Shown: piece after piece, positions 1 through 13,400 of the stretch
Position numbering within the stretch: position 1 is the first letter of the stretch
Layout: every line of letters begins with the position of its first letter
Assembly (NCBI GenBank): GCA_029783825.1
Contig: JAREIK010000801.1
Span: forward strand, 8,221,571-8,285,570
DNA: 64,000 nt
Direction of reading: 5' to 3'
Origin: Sapria himalayana
Taxonomy: Eukaryota > Streptophyta > Magnoliopsida > Malpighiales > Rafflesiaceae
The notes under the pieces: generated by a model
Databases searched by the model: none
The model's input: the letters and a program-made list of their open reading frames with translations, nothing else
Told to the model about the DNA's origin: nothing
Position numbers and translations under genes: made by a program

Positions 1-30
1 GGAAAGTTCTTGTGCTGTGAGTGTCTATGG

Positions 31-415
31 ATACGACCTTCATACACCTTGTATGCTACATGTATCTAGGCAAGAATAATAATAAAATGATTAATCACCT
101 GGGAAGTATTTGTGTTATATGTATCTGATGGAGATTATGTCTTAGTGTGATGATAAGCATCTTTATCCAAGAGGAATAGGTTTTATGTTTGAGACTTGTC
201 AGTTAAAACAGTATGACCTTCATACACCTTGCGAGAGATATATGTATTTGGGCTAGAATAATAGATGACAAGTATGTATAGAATAATTGAGATGATTGAT
301 CACATAAGAAGTTATTGTTTAGTATGTATTTGTTAGAGATGATACCTTAGTGCGATGACAAGTATTTTCATATAAGAGCAATAGATCTCCATGTTCAAGA
401 CTTATCAGATACAAT
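31..415. repeat. Imperfect tandem duplication, two units of about 180-200 bp
   Basis: Unit 1 (about 31-210) and unit 2 (about 211-415) both begin with a near-identical block reading gaccttcatacaccttg and continue with matching blocks (gattgatcac/gattaatcac, ttagtgtgatgataag/ttagtgcgatgacaag, gagacttgtcag/aagacttatcag). A segment like the tail of unit 2 recurs near 7,300-7,375, so the unit is probably part of a dispersed repeat. No coding potential seen. Confidence 0.6.
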
Positions 416-579
416 CTCATTAATTTTTGAGGGTTAAACTGTCAAGATATTATCATATACATTCCATGCTAAAATAGTTGGTGCAACCTCCAATTGCAAT
501 ATCAGCCCTCAGCTACAATTTTGAGGTAACAAGATTGGGCGAGCATGATCTTATCATATGTTTTGTTTTGTTGTTTTAG

Positions 580-817
580 GTGCCTTGGGGTGCATCATAG
601 GGCAAACACAAAGCGCATCTTTTTCGTAAGTTCAATTTCATAATTGGGGATGTTTTAGAAATCACTCAGGAGATTCATCTTCAGCTCTCTCGTTATGCTG
701 AAAAACTATTGGAATTTTTTTTTTTCCATAGGAGCGTCGTCCAATTACATGGCCCTGTCGCATCTCTTGGTGGGAATCCTTTTGCATGATGATATATGCA
801 AGGTTTTTATGGAGTGA
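580..817 (+). other. Exon-like stretch, possible 3' end of an unknown gene
   Basis: A strong acceptor (T-rich tract then ttttag) precedes 580 and a good donor (cgtaagt) sits at 626; a second strong acceptor (T tract then ccatag) ends at 731. Joining 580-625 to 732 onward gives two open readings: one ends with a stop near 790 and finishes in a plausible tail GPVASLGGNPFA, the other stays open for nearly 90 codons. Reading 732-817 alone in the third frame ends in KVFME-stop at 815-817. I recognise none of these. It may be a gene fragment or chance. It lies downstream of NRPB6 on the opposite strand. Confidence 0.25.
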
Positions 818-1403
818 ACCTTTTAATTTTCAGCTGAGATGCACATTTTGTTCTCCTACTGCCGGCATATGCTCTGTTGTTTCATGGTTTATTATTGCTC
901 GGATAATATTGATATTTGTCTACATGATGACAGTGTACCTTGATGTAGTGTAACTAGAAATAACCACTAGGCCATAATAATAATGCCTTGTTTATCACTC
1001 TAGATTATCAATATTATACTTACTTAGACACAGATCTTCTCTCCATGTAATACGTTGAATGGTTGTTTATATATCTAAATATGCAAAAAAGGTGTACTTA
1101 GATGAATTTCTCATGAAGAATTTGAAAAATAATTATTTTTTTGTATGATTATTATGTGTATTCAAGTCAACTAAAGAGGGGGAACACTTGATTTCACAAT
1201 ATTTTCAAACATGCAATATTATTTGGTGATTGATTTTGCTTGATAATGTCATAATTTATCACTAAAAAAAGATCAAATTTTAACAAATCTAAACATATCC
1301 TCAAATTCCAAAGCATAAAATAAAAAAAGAAAAGAAAAGAAAGCTAAACATATCCTCAAATTCCAGAGCATAAAATAAAAATAAAAGAAAATAAAAAACA
1401 GCA

Positions 1404-1473
1404 TCAATGGCCGCCAACTTGCTTCTTCCATGAGTCCTCCACGATGAGTTCATCCACTCCCCAATCTTCATAA
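1404..1473 (-). CDS. NRPB6: NRPB6 exon 6 (last coding exon)
   Basis: Acceptor ttttcaag precedes 1473. The exon completes the Ser codon left as AG by exon 5, then encodes [20 protein letters not shown] and GH, with a TGA stop at 1406-1404. This C-terminal block is the most conserved part of RPB6. Confidence 0.93.
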
Positions 1474-4400
1474 CTTGAAAATCAAATCAACCCATGTACT
1501 CCTCAACAAAAGGCACATTTTGTAGTTGAATTACATAAAAGTTTTCAAAAACTCAAATTCTGAGCGCATACCTCCCATCAGGCAAATAACGACGAATGAT
1601 GAATGGTATTTTCTTCTCTCGGAGCTCTTTCATTGCAATCTTCACCAAAAAAACAACAAAACCTTGGTGATGAGCTATGAAAACATCATCCTCTTGGGCT
1701 TACTTCTACATGTGGGAGAATCTTTTGCACGAACACATATAACTACATTCTTTTTTAAATAGAAAAAACATTTCTTGTAATTTAAAAATACACGTAAATG
1801 TAATGTTGGAAAAAATATATACATCATGATTATTAGAATAATTACATTTTATAATTCCAACAAAGCGTCTCACGTTTGAGAATCATCTGACACAATCTCA
1901 CAAAATGATATATTTTGTGAGATTGTTTAAGTCTCAAGCTCTCCTGTGCTCTAATCCTTACTAGAATGAAAGATATGCTCCATTGCTATACCCTTCGGCA
2001 AGGATCTAACCTAGCTCGATCATACATTGATTGCTAGACTAGTGATTAGATCTACATTCTTCTGTTATGGCATTCTCACTGTATGGTGAATATCAGAGAA
2101 AGAACAACCAATCACTCAAGAACATATAAATAGCTCATTGCTCATAGAGCATATAAAAAGTTAATATTTCTTCTTGATGGTAAATAAGGACAAGCTACTA
2201 TCTAGCACCTTGAGTGTCTTCCCTTCAAAACCCAACTAAGGTAACTATGATCGAATGTAGAATCCCCCTAGCCATTATATCTTAATATGAGCTAAGATCC
2301 TTGTCCAATTGGTCTTATGATATCTTAACATGAGCTAAGAAGAGAGCATTCCATAAGAAAATCCAATTTCCTTTTTCAATCTCAATGGTAAAGGTTTAAC
2401 TCAGAGTTCCATGTAGTTGAGTGAATGGATTAAACTATTGATCATAACACAAGAGGATGGAAAGAAGAACTAGATATTTGCCATTTCTTCATGCTTTCTC
2501 TTCCACTATTCGCTACTTCATCAAGGTTTAATTCAATGCCAATGGTAAAGGTAAAGGGTAGTATTCCTCCACAATTCTCTACTAAGATTGTAATAGGTTC
2601 GTCCTTTTTATTCTTCGAGGGAACAAAACTAGTACTAGAATTCCAAAGCCACCAATCCCCCTTGTTCAAAGGGAGATGAGTCAAACCTTGCCCACCCACA
2701 GCCTGCTTAGTTTCACAAGTATAAATGTGAAATTTGCTAATTCTCATCCACATTTTTTTCATCCCATGAATGAGAGAAAATTGATTATCACAAGAATAGT
2801 GAACTAGAAAGAATATTTTGATAGGTTTGAGGATTCTGATCTTGAACTAGAAGCGGTTCTTCTAGAGGGGCGAATCCAAAAAGAAAAATTGAGATAGTGA
2901 AGACTTGAAGAAGTAGAAAGAAAATGTTAGGGGCAATCATAAATCAACACTAAACTATTGTTCCAGTCCGATCCAAGATGAGTAACCGAGTTCTTCTTCC
3001 TATTGTTGGCACAGGAATCAAATTACTATGAAATAAATGCAACATTGAATAACTAATTTGAATCTATTAGTAGAATTGGGGCATACCATATATCATATCC
3101 TCTATCTTTCATGCACAATTAAATGAAAATAGTATTTTTTTTTTTTTTTGTCATTAGTGTAATAGATATTCATATCTTAATGATACTGGAAAAACTAAGA
3201 CTCCTACTAAGACATCATTTCATTTAGGATGATATCATGTTATGATGGGAGAAATGCAAGTCTTCCAATCTAATAGGTCTTATAAACTAATATCATGATC
3301 TTCAATAATAATTTTCATTAATTATAAATAAAGATTCACTATGATAACAAGCCCAAAAAAATAAATAAAAATATTTTTCATATCAAATAATTGAGTAAAA
3401 AATTGAATTTACTCAGTTATTTGATATGAATAACCAAGATAATTCTTCTTCAATGAATATTATGATCACAGTATAGATTTTTATTTTTCTTGTAATATCA
3501 AATATTTAGAAGATATACTAATTAGATATGAACAATATATTTTTTCACAATAATCTTGAGAAAATAATTTATATGAAATAGAAACCTAAGTTTTTAATAA
3601 TATAATTAAATATAATTTACAGATTACAAAATATATTATATGACCTAAATTAATTACCGAGAACTTCATTAATAAGAATTTCATAGATAATTATTTTATT
3701 TGGGGCATAAAGATATGTTTTTTATTTTACTTTCTTTTTTTTAGAGAAATCCTGATAGCAGAATAATTTTATTGATTATCTATGTGAATGACATTTTAAT
3801 TACTATAGATAATGAGTTGGGCATCATAAATCTCAAAGAATACATTCAAATGCAATTTCAGACAAATAAATTTTAAAGATTCAGATATTTTCTTAGAAAA
3901 ATGACTTATTCTATAAAGAATATTATATTATCACAAAGAATATATGTACTTAATATTCTTATAAAAAACTAATATTTTGAGTCATGCTGTAGCAGATATT
4001 CGATATGATTTCTTTTCTAATATAATTTCTCCAATTAACTTTATAACTTATAAGAGAATAATAACAAAAAAAAAACTATCTACTATGAACAAACTAAATA
4101 TAGCATACACAATTAATATAATTAATCATTTTAAAAATTTACTTCAATAGATTCACTCTAACACAACTTATTGCATACAAAGATTTGTGAAAACTTAGAA
4201 TCTATTTTAAAGATTATAAACACATGCAATCAATCGAATATTTTGATTCTAATTAGACATCAACATACAAATGAGTTAGAACTATATGTGTCAACCGGAC
4301 CGGGCCGGGCCGGCACGGAAAAATTCCGTGACCGGGTTAGGCGCGTGCCGTGCCATGCCCGGCCTGAGCCGTGCCTGATCCGGCACGCGGCACGGTACCC

Positions 4401-7400
4401 CGGCACGGGTCAGTCCAGTGCCGGGTGTCCCGTGAGCCCGACCCCAGGAAGCCCCTCCCGCATAAAAAGACCGCGGGACGGGTCTGATTCGACCGGACCC
4501 GCGGTCCTCCCGTATCCCGAACCGCTCGGACAGGCGTGCCCGAGCGGGCCAGGCAAGGCACGGCACGGCCCGTCGTGCCTACGGGCCGTGCCGGGCACGA
4601 CACGGTACAGGAATCATGTCGTGCCCGGCCTAGCACGGTAGCACGAACGTGCCCAAAAAAACGGGTAGGGCCGTGCCGGGCCGGCCCGTTTGACACCTCT
4701 AGTTAGAACTCTACAACATTATTTCCTAAAAAAATAAGATACATAATTATTTTAAGACTTAGTATGGATATAAAATTCAAAATACTAATAATAATTATAT
4801 ATAAGATACTTTAGATGCGACATCTACTAGATAAGATTAATTATGCACTTTCTTATTTCACAACTCTTTACTATGATAATTAGCCAGTAAGTCATCTAAT
4901 CTCAAATTGAATATTTAATTAGCAAATAAAACATGTAAAAATAAAATATGTTTTCCTAAGAAAAAAAATTCAAGATGAGATCAATACTATAACATGCATT
5001 CAGAGAGTTTGCAACCAACGAATATCTTTATAAAGAACTTGAAAATACCTCAACAACTTGATAAAGAGTATTGCAATTTTTTTTATTTGTACACTTTTTT
5101 ATACTTTTGATAAAAACACAGGGTATGTATGTTGCCTCGATCACTTTTGTTCATTAAATAAAACAAATTAATATATAATTTTTATCAAAATGTTATTTGT
5201 ATTCATTTTTTAGTATTATTATTCAACATTATCTTCTTTTAAAAACTTTACAAACAAATCTAGTAGGCCTCTAGGAATTTTAGCAGGGAAAAAAACTTGT
5301 ATGCTTATACTTGGCCTAGAATATGACTCCCTAATTATTATAACATTTTAACATTTTTTAAATGGTATATGAGATGATACAAATAAGATATTTCCATCAA
5401 TATATTTTATTATATCACTTATTGTAGAGAAAAAAAAATGATACTCAACTTGTTCCAACTCACCTTACTCCCTTGTTAAATATATTAAAAATACATTAAA
5501 GAAGTGAATTACCTATATCACTCATAAGCTAACTAGGAGAGTACTTATATTATATCTATGAATTTCTTCGTGAATAAGTCTCACAGAGGTTGTAGTCTCG
5601 AATAAGTCTTACATTATTTCTTTTAAAACTATTTTTAATCTAAATGACAAAAAAAAAAAAAAAAGATAAAGATGAAATGAAAATTGAAGTTAAATATATT
5701 GAGTTGAAAATCACCCTAGCGCTTCCAAATCACTTGAAATTCAAATGAGTGCTCATTATGTTCTACCCTCCACTTTTGTGCCACCTTTTATAGATGTTAT
5801 TGATCCTAAGTTTTTGATTATCCTTCTTCTAGACTAGACATCAAACAAAAGTGCTAGCTCAACCAAGAGCACAGAGGATTGCCCAGGAACCTACACACCC
5901 TATTGACATGGATAATACTTCAATTGTTATTATTTTTTGACTAATCTATGCACTTTAACTTAGTCAAGACCTATTCTTTCTACATTACCTTCCTCATTGC
6001 TTGAAAAAAAAAAGCCATGGACCTAGGATCACTCTCATTTGGACAACAAATAGTCTTGTCTTGACCACCCAGATTAAATTTCAAGAGAAAATCATTGGCT
6101 AATCTTAAGGTGGCCCTCATTGATGTCAACTTTACCATGCGACAAATCAATTGATTCAGAATGTCCTATAAGTTATGTTGTAATATTTCAAATTATTTCA
6201 TATTGCTTTTCACTTGTTATTTTATTTCTCATATCAAATTACAATACTAATTAATCAAGATAAAAGATAATGAAGAGAAAAAAATTATCTCATCAAGAGA
6301 AAAGATTTGATAATTAAAATTTTTCTATCATTAATATGCCAGATATGAATGATAATGATATTAGAGAGAATGATTTATGTTGGCATATTTCTCTAATAAT
6401 GATAATAAAGAAAAGATTTGATACTGTTCATTTTATATTATTTCGATTATGCCTCATGTATTTCAAAAGGTTTGCATTTTAAAACATTGGCCACAAAGCT
6501 AAATATGTTCTTGAAGATAAAAACATACAACATGATCATCAAATTCAAGCCTCTATTAAAGAAAACTTACTTCAAGTGGATCGGTCTCTCCTTCCAACTC
6601 AACCATTACAGGAGCATTCATGCTGCGTATCACATTATAATCAATAAAACTAAGCTACCATTGTTGCAACAACATATCCTAGTTCCCATGAAAACAACAA
6701 AAAAAAAAACCTGATTTGCAAGGCACGGGTCCCCAAAATCCTCGCTCGCTCATATTTTGTCATGTACTTTGATGTTTTACGAGGCTGCTTCACCTGCTCC
6801 CCTTCATCTTTCTTTTCATTCTCGACTGGTTCATCATTCATGTCTTCATTGTCATCTTCCTCATCCTCATCCGGTACTTCCTTTGCAATAAATGAATCAC
6901 AATGTAGCTAACATGAAAATAAAATTCAATAAAAGCAAGTCATAGTGATTTCTTACATCAAATTCAGGCTCAACTGTGTCATCCTCATACCTAGTAACAC
7001 ATTAGGATCAATTAATAAGTGAAAATATAAATCTCAAATTAATATGGGTATGATTTTTTATACAAAGTATCTTAGTCATATGAAATAATAAAACCTAAAA
7101 AACTTGTCACCCACACACAAATACTCCCTTTCTTTCTCTCTCATAATAAGCATTCATTTATTACAATTTCCCTCATCCGATCTGATGCAACAACATTTGT
7201 ATCAATGATTTTTCACAAAAACTTAGTATTGATTGTGTTTTTTGTTATTTCATTTTTTTAAATAGTATTCACTAATTATATGTACTCTGTATCAATGAGA
7301 AATATATTTGCTCAGTTGCAATAGGTCTAAAGTTCAAGACTCATCAGATATAATCTCTCTAATTTTTGTAAGGAAGCTAAATTTTTAATATTATTTGATA

Positions 7401-10400
7401 AAATTCAATAACGATTGATGTACAATTATCAGCCAACTGTGACATGAAAACAATGAAAGCATTTTGATGCATTCAATGAGTTTTTGATATTTTTTTTTTG
7501 TGTTTTTCAATAATATAAAACTGATGATGTGATTGACATTGTTGTCAAGCAAGATCAAAATTTTCAATAGCTTCTTAATTTTTTTTAACAGTATTTCGTA
7601 ATAGTTCATTGAATGTGCTATTCTCATAGCTCGATGAAATTCATTAAGTTTATAATGAAGTTTCAATGATTGTATAATGCATATTCCATAACAATCATTA
7701 AAAATTGTTAGTATTATTTTTTGATACACATCAAATTATATATATTAAATTTAAATAATTCAATAACAATGAATATTTTTCAATGATCTTCGATAATAAT
7801 TTAATGAATAGGTCATTGATATAATTCATTACTACAATTCAATTACTTTTTAAAATGAATAGTTGATGATAATCATTAAAAGTTAGGGCTATTCTCAATG
7901 ATAGTTCTAGAATATCACATAAAAATTATATTATATTCAATATTATATAAAATATTTATAATAATCACAAATATAAAAAAAATAATTACTCAATATTATT
8001 TGATTAATTTTGAAAATAATAATAACTACTACAAAATTTTGCACATGAAAATCAAAAATAAATAAACATCCTAGTAATATTAACAAATTGATTGATATTA
8101 AAAAAGAAATAATAGCATTACCATCATACTAAGTATCATTACATAATAAAAAAAAACAACAAACCATTCTATAAATATTAACAAAAACTTTAATGTCAAG
8201 TTAATCAGTTTGGATGTTGTTAACATCCTTAGCTTACAAGATTGCATTATTAGAGATCAAGGAAAGTCACACCCAAAACATAATGTTATCTCTGAGAATC
8301 AGAGAGCCTGTGCCTAATAAGACTCGAGAACTCAATGCATATCACTCTTAGATGAATGCACTTGACATCACACGAAAACATGACATCCAATGCATGCATC
8401 AACATGAAAATTTTTCACATGATCAACTATCCCAATATTATTCTCATTTGAATACTTCTTTAGAATTCTAATTAGATTCATGTGTATTAGTAAATAGACA
8501 TCATCGTGCAGGATTGCATCATTACATGACAAATATCACATCACGCCTCATTCATCTTCCTCTCCCATGAGATAAATAATTTAGGCTTACAAGCTCAGCA
8601 ACTCATTCACAAGTATGGTAAAAGTCAACAAATATTCACATAGAAGCAAAAGTACACATATCTCACAACAATTATATTCATTTGTGTTAAAATTAACTTT
8701 ATCATATGTGAAATTGTTCTTCAATATATACAACTAAAAGATCATTTTGGCCTAATACTTTTTTGTTATTCATGGAACCATGAAAATTACATCAACATTA
8801 TCATCAATCAAGTTTTATCTCACCTACTTGTTATCGCCTATATGAGTTATATTTTTTCAATCAAATATGTTAAAATTATATTTACTTTCAATCATTTATT
8901 TGTTAAATTATTGCTTATAATTTTTACTAAATTCTTATAGACCTAACTTTAATTCTTTTTCTTCTCTTAACTCAAATAATTTCATAGTCCATAACCTATA
9001 TGCAATGAGGACTATATTAGATGTGAGCGAATCATCTCTAATTATTTTAATTTTTTTTCTAATTTTATTATTCTTAATTTTATTATATATTTATCTTATC
9101 ATTTTCATCTCTGATATTCTCATCCTTATATATTATTATTTTTATCACCCAACAATCACTTCTATACAACATGAATAAATTTATAATTATTTTATATAAT
9201 TTTGCATTCAACCTATTCTTGACACTCGACTATCACAAAGAAGCTATGGGCTCTGGTGCACCTATGACCTATCTATTTGGTTCATCTAATATTAATCCTA
9301 TATAATTTTGAATACATCTTCTTTATCTCTTTGTCTTTACTTAATATATAACTTAAGTACTTGTAATGACTATTATTTAATATTTCTTATTTTTTTCAAT
9401 TTTGATTATCACATAATAATTACTATTAACATGATTAGAGCATTTCTAATAGACTTGCTAAATGCTTCCATTTAGATATTTAACGAGAATTTTCTTAAAA
9501 ATTAACTCCAACAAACTCATTATTTACCTATCAAGTTCCCATATCCTTCAATTGACTCACCACATGTAGTAGTCCATGGTTTCTAGCTAGACGCCAACAC
9601 AGTTCACATGGAAAGAAGAGTACCACCCAAATAAAAATATTTTTTAACTTCTAGAATTGATTTTTTTCATTTAACAATTCCATTTCTAGGGTTTGGATTA
9701 CGCCTATCCCTGATTTTGTGATAATTTATTTTTTAAACAAGTGTTATTTGGTTTTGGCATTGTTTTGATACATAAAATAAATTGTTTCGGTACACGAAAA
9801 CTTGATTTCGATACACGAAAATAAGTTTGGATTTAACAAATTAGTGCCAACGATGGTTTAGCACCATTTTTTCATGTACCTAAAAAATGTTTTTGCACTT
9901 CTTGTTCAGTGCTGAACAGGGCCAGGGTTTTAGCACCATTTTTTTTTGGTATGATGATGCCAAATGCTGGTTTAAACTTAAAACCCAAATGGTGCTTCGA
10001 GACCTGTAAATAGTTCGATGGGAATCAGGGATTTTTTATTTTCAATTCAGCTCAAATGTTCAAACAATTGATTTTGTGTTTAAATAAAGGATTGATTCTG
10101 AAATTTTATTTATTTTTATCCTATTTGATCTTAAATAGTTCAAATCAGTTGTGTGTGTGCGTGTGTGTTTGTGTGTGTGTGTGTGTGTTGCTTATATAAT
10201 ACTTAGCAAATCCAACGAATCATTGTTTAATCATGCGAGTGTTGTTTCGATACACATAATATTTTTCTTATAATTCTTTGTTTAGCAAATCCAGCAAATT
10301 TATACTTAATGTTTGACAAAAAAAAAAGTTTAAAGCCTTTGATTATTTTTTATGCGAACGATGGTTTGGGCAAGTATATATTGAATGTTTATGCTTGTTT

Positions 10401-13400
10401 TCCAATTAAAAGTCCAACATAGTTCATCGTGTACATTGCTTCATTTTTTTAGTACACAAATACTAATTTTTATTTTATGAATACAATGATTTTATGAATA
10501 TGATTCAATATTTTTCATTTTTATTTTAATGTATTTACTTATTTATTTAAATTATATGTTTTTTTACATTATAGTACCTAATCAACTATATTTGAAAAGC
10601 ATGAACTGTACATCTCATGGATCCATTCCATCATTGTGCATACTTCACCAATCTATTGAATGATGAAACACATTTGGATGATGAGGTTATAAGTCAATCT
10701 TCTCTAATATCTCATCAAGTAGACCACACCACTAAAAAACAATGAGGTGATAATTTTACTTCAAATAAAGACATAATTATTATCTCGGCGTGACTTTATA
10801 TTAGTTTGGATGTCGTACATGGAAATGAGCAAAAATCCAAGATATATTGACAAATGGTATATGAGTTCTTTCACCAAAATAGAGATATCAAACGGGACGT
10901 GCCGGGCCAGCCCGGCCCATTTTTTCCAGGCCCGGCACGGTTACTGTACCATGTCGTGTCTGGCCCGGCACAGGCCCACGACATTATCCGCTGGGTTTGA
11001 CTCGGTATGGCCAAACCCTAAATTGAAAAAAAAAAATTAGAGTTTCGGCTCGCACCGTTGCGCCGAACCCCTAAGTTTAAAAAATTAGCATTTGGGCGCA
11101 TCCGAAACCCTAATTTTTTAAAAAAATAGGATTTCAACGCCCCTGTAACTCTAATTTAAAAAAAATAGTTTTGACACGGTAACGTGCTAATGAGCCACAG
11201 TACAGTGTCGTGCCAAGCACGCCACGGCACGTAGAGGTGTCAACCGGGTCAGGCCAGCCCATTATGAGGCATGGCACGATTCAGCCGTGCCTAAGCCAGC
11301 CCGACACAAAAATTTCTCATGTTCGAGATCATGCCATGCCCGACCACGACACAATCATGCCATGCCCGACCACGACACAATCATGCCAAGGCCAACCAGG
11401 CCTCATGCTGTGCCAAAACCAAATTTTTTAAAAATATTAGGGTTACGGGGGCACCGAAACCCTAAATCTTTTTTAAAAAAATAAGGGTTTCAGGCGCGCC
11501 CAAATCCTACTTTTTTTTATTAAGGTTTCGGGCACGCCGAAATACTAATTTTTTTTTTAATTTAGGGTTCAGCCCGACCAAGCCGAACCCAGCAAATCGT
11601 GCTGCAGGCCCATGCAGGGCTGAACTCCAAAAAACCATGTCATGCCTGGCCCGACACGAAAGCACGGTCGGGCCTGAAAAAAACAAGTCTAAAGGATACC
11701 CTATTTGCAGTCAAAATTCTTTGATGAATCGTTGGTTGACAATTCAGCTAGTCATCAACAAATTTTGAGAGTGCTTTGCACAGATCAAAAAAACTGAATC
11801 AAAATGATTTGATAGAGAAAAACATAATTTGAAATAAAATTTTCTTAGAAAATATGTTTCTTTTAATTGACATGATAATATATTTTCTTTTCAAATTTTT
11901 CAGATTCGTAATACCAATAACATGTACAAGAAACTCTATAATCTTCTTTTCCATTTAAATATTATTGGAATGAATAAGATATCAATCAAAATGAATGGAG
12001 TAACTCGTGACAACTACTTGCATTCTACATCAAACTTCATCAATTGTGAAGATGAAGGTAGGTCATATGGATCCTTAGACAAACCAACGGATAAGAAAGC
12101 TGAGAAAGTACGCCTCTAAAAATATAAGAACAATAAAGCTGGAGGTGAAGCCAAAAAACTTGAACTTATTAATCTTTTAGTTGTGATGCAAGAAGAAAAA
12201 AAATAATGAATAAGAAAATTTTTGTAATGACAAAAAAATATTATCTTCAAAAACAACATCTACTACAAAAGAAGCAACGTCTACTACAAGAAAAGCAACG
12301 TATACTACAAGATGAGCAATGTCTATTACAAGAGGAGTAACATCTACTACAAGAGGAGCAACGTCTACTACAAAAGAAAGAGAATATGAAAATTAAACAA
12401 ATGAAAGAAAAAGATCGAATAATATCGAAGGATACGAGTTGCATGCCAAAATTGCAAGTTGAATACTATAAATACTACCAAATTGAAATATTGGAAAAAA
12501 AGATGTAATTTTTTTTTAATATACAAATTTATAAATACAAGTAGAATTTTAATAATTGTACAAGTACTAAGTACCTAGTAATTTACATGCATATTCCATT
12601 AATGCTCAACTAGATCTTATTTGAGTTTGGAATGATTTTATTTGTCTCTAATACAATGTTGAGTATTAATAAATTTAAGTAGTTCTGAACTCCGTTCAAT
12701 TATAATCGTGACAGTGAGATGCTCAATCCTTTGTATCATAAGTAATGTCCAACTCATGATCGTCCCTCTCATCTTCGACAATCATGTTTAAAAATATTAT
12801 GCATGCCTTCATAATATTTTTAAACACTTTAAGTTTTCATAAACATGTTGGTCCACTCACAATAGGAAATCATGCTTGTAACACTCCAAATGCTAACTCA
12901 CATCCTTTTATGCCAACTCTTGAGATTTTACATAAATATATTTGCTTATTGCCTTTTGGAGATGGAATCATTTTGATAAATATTATCCATTTTGGATATA
13001 TACCATCAGCAAGGTAATATCCCATTTTATAATCATTTTTGTTAATTGAGAAATTAGTTGATTGAGCCCGACCTTCTAAAATGAGAACAAAAATAGGTGA
13101 ACATTCTAGTACGTTGAAATCATTAAAAGATCTAAGTAGCCCAAAAAAGATATGTCAAATCAACAAATCATATGAAGCAACTGCTTCCTAAATAATTTGT
13201 TGGTTTATTGATTAGACCAGAATACATACTTTTTCATTCTGTTGGATAATTCTTCCTTTTCTAATACATACAATCAATTCTACCCAATATCGCAAGAAAT
13301 CCACGATTGGTATCCATTAATAATAATCTAACAATATCATCATTATTTGGTGAATTGGGATATTCATTAGAAAAAACATTTCTCTCACAAATCTTTTTAA

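Larger units (their letters stand above)
10617..12510 (+). pseudogene. Harbinger ORF1 (Myb-like, NAM-associated DNA-binding protein), broken
   Basis: Starts [20 protein letters not shown]. After a TGA it continues [15 protein letters not shown], stop, [18 protein letters not shown], stop, [10 protein letters not shown]. This matches the FTxxED..LVSAWLNxSLDxxxGxxQxxxxFWxRVxEYFH signature of plant Harbinger ORF1/GSTT3-like proteins. GC-rich foreign DNA follows (10,877-11,690), then the frame resumes with SQNSLMNRW and [11 protein letters not shown]. The C-terminal part is a coiled coil encoded by 21-bp repeats. Two premature stops are TGA exactly where the family has Trp (TGG), and one is TAA where neighbouring repeats have CAA. 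In this superfamily ORF1 works with the transposase; this copy cannot make a full protein. Confidence 0.75.

Noticed and set aside
4171..4696. Frames of 62-156 codons rich in Pro, Gly, Ala and Arg on both strands
   Set aside because: They arise from the GC-rich, stop-poor hAT-type element and are open on several frames at once.
6650..6841. Minus-strand frame starting with an internal Met as a stand-alone 63-residue protein
   Set aside because: It is NRPB6 exon 3 read through its donor; the C-terminal residues after ALQI are intron and the true N-terminus is upstream.
10980..11580. Repeated ccctaa/ttaggg words resembling plant telomere repeat (ccctaaa)
   Set aside because: They are spaced by tens of bases within degenerate ~45-bp blocks of a GC-rich element, never in tandem, so not an interstitial telomere array.
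12247..12444. Cys/Ser-rich 65-codon minus-strand frame
   Set aside because: Antisense of the 21-bp heptad repeats in Harbinger ORF1.
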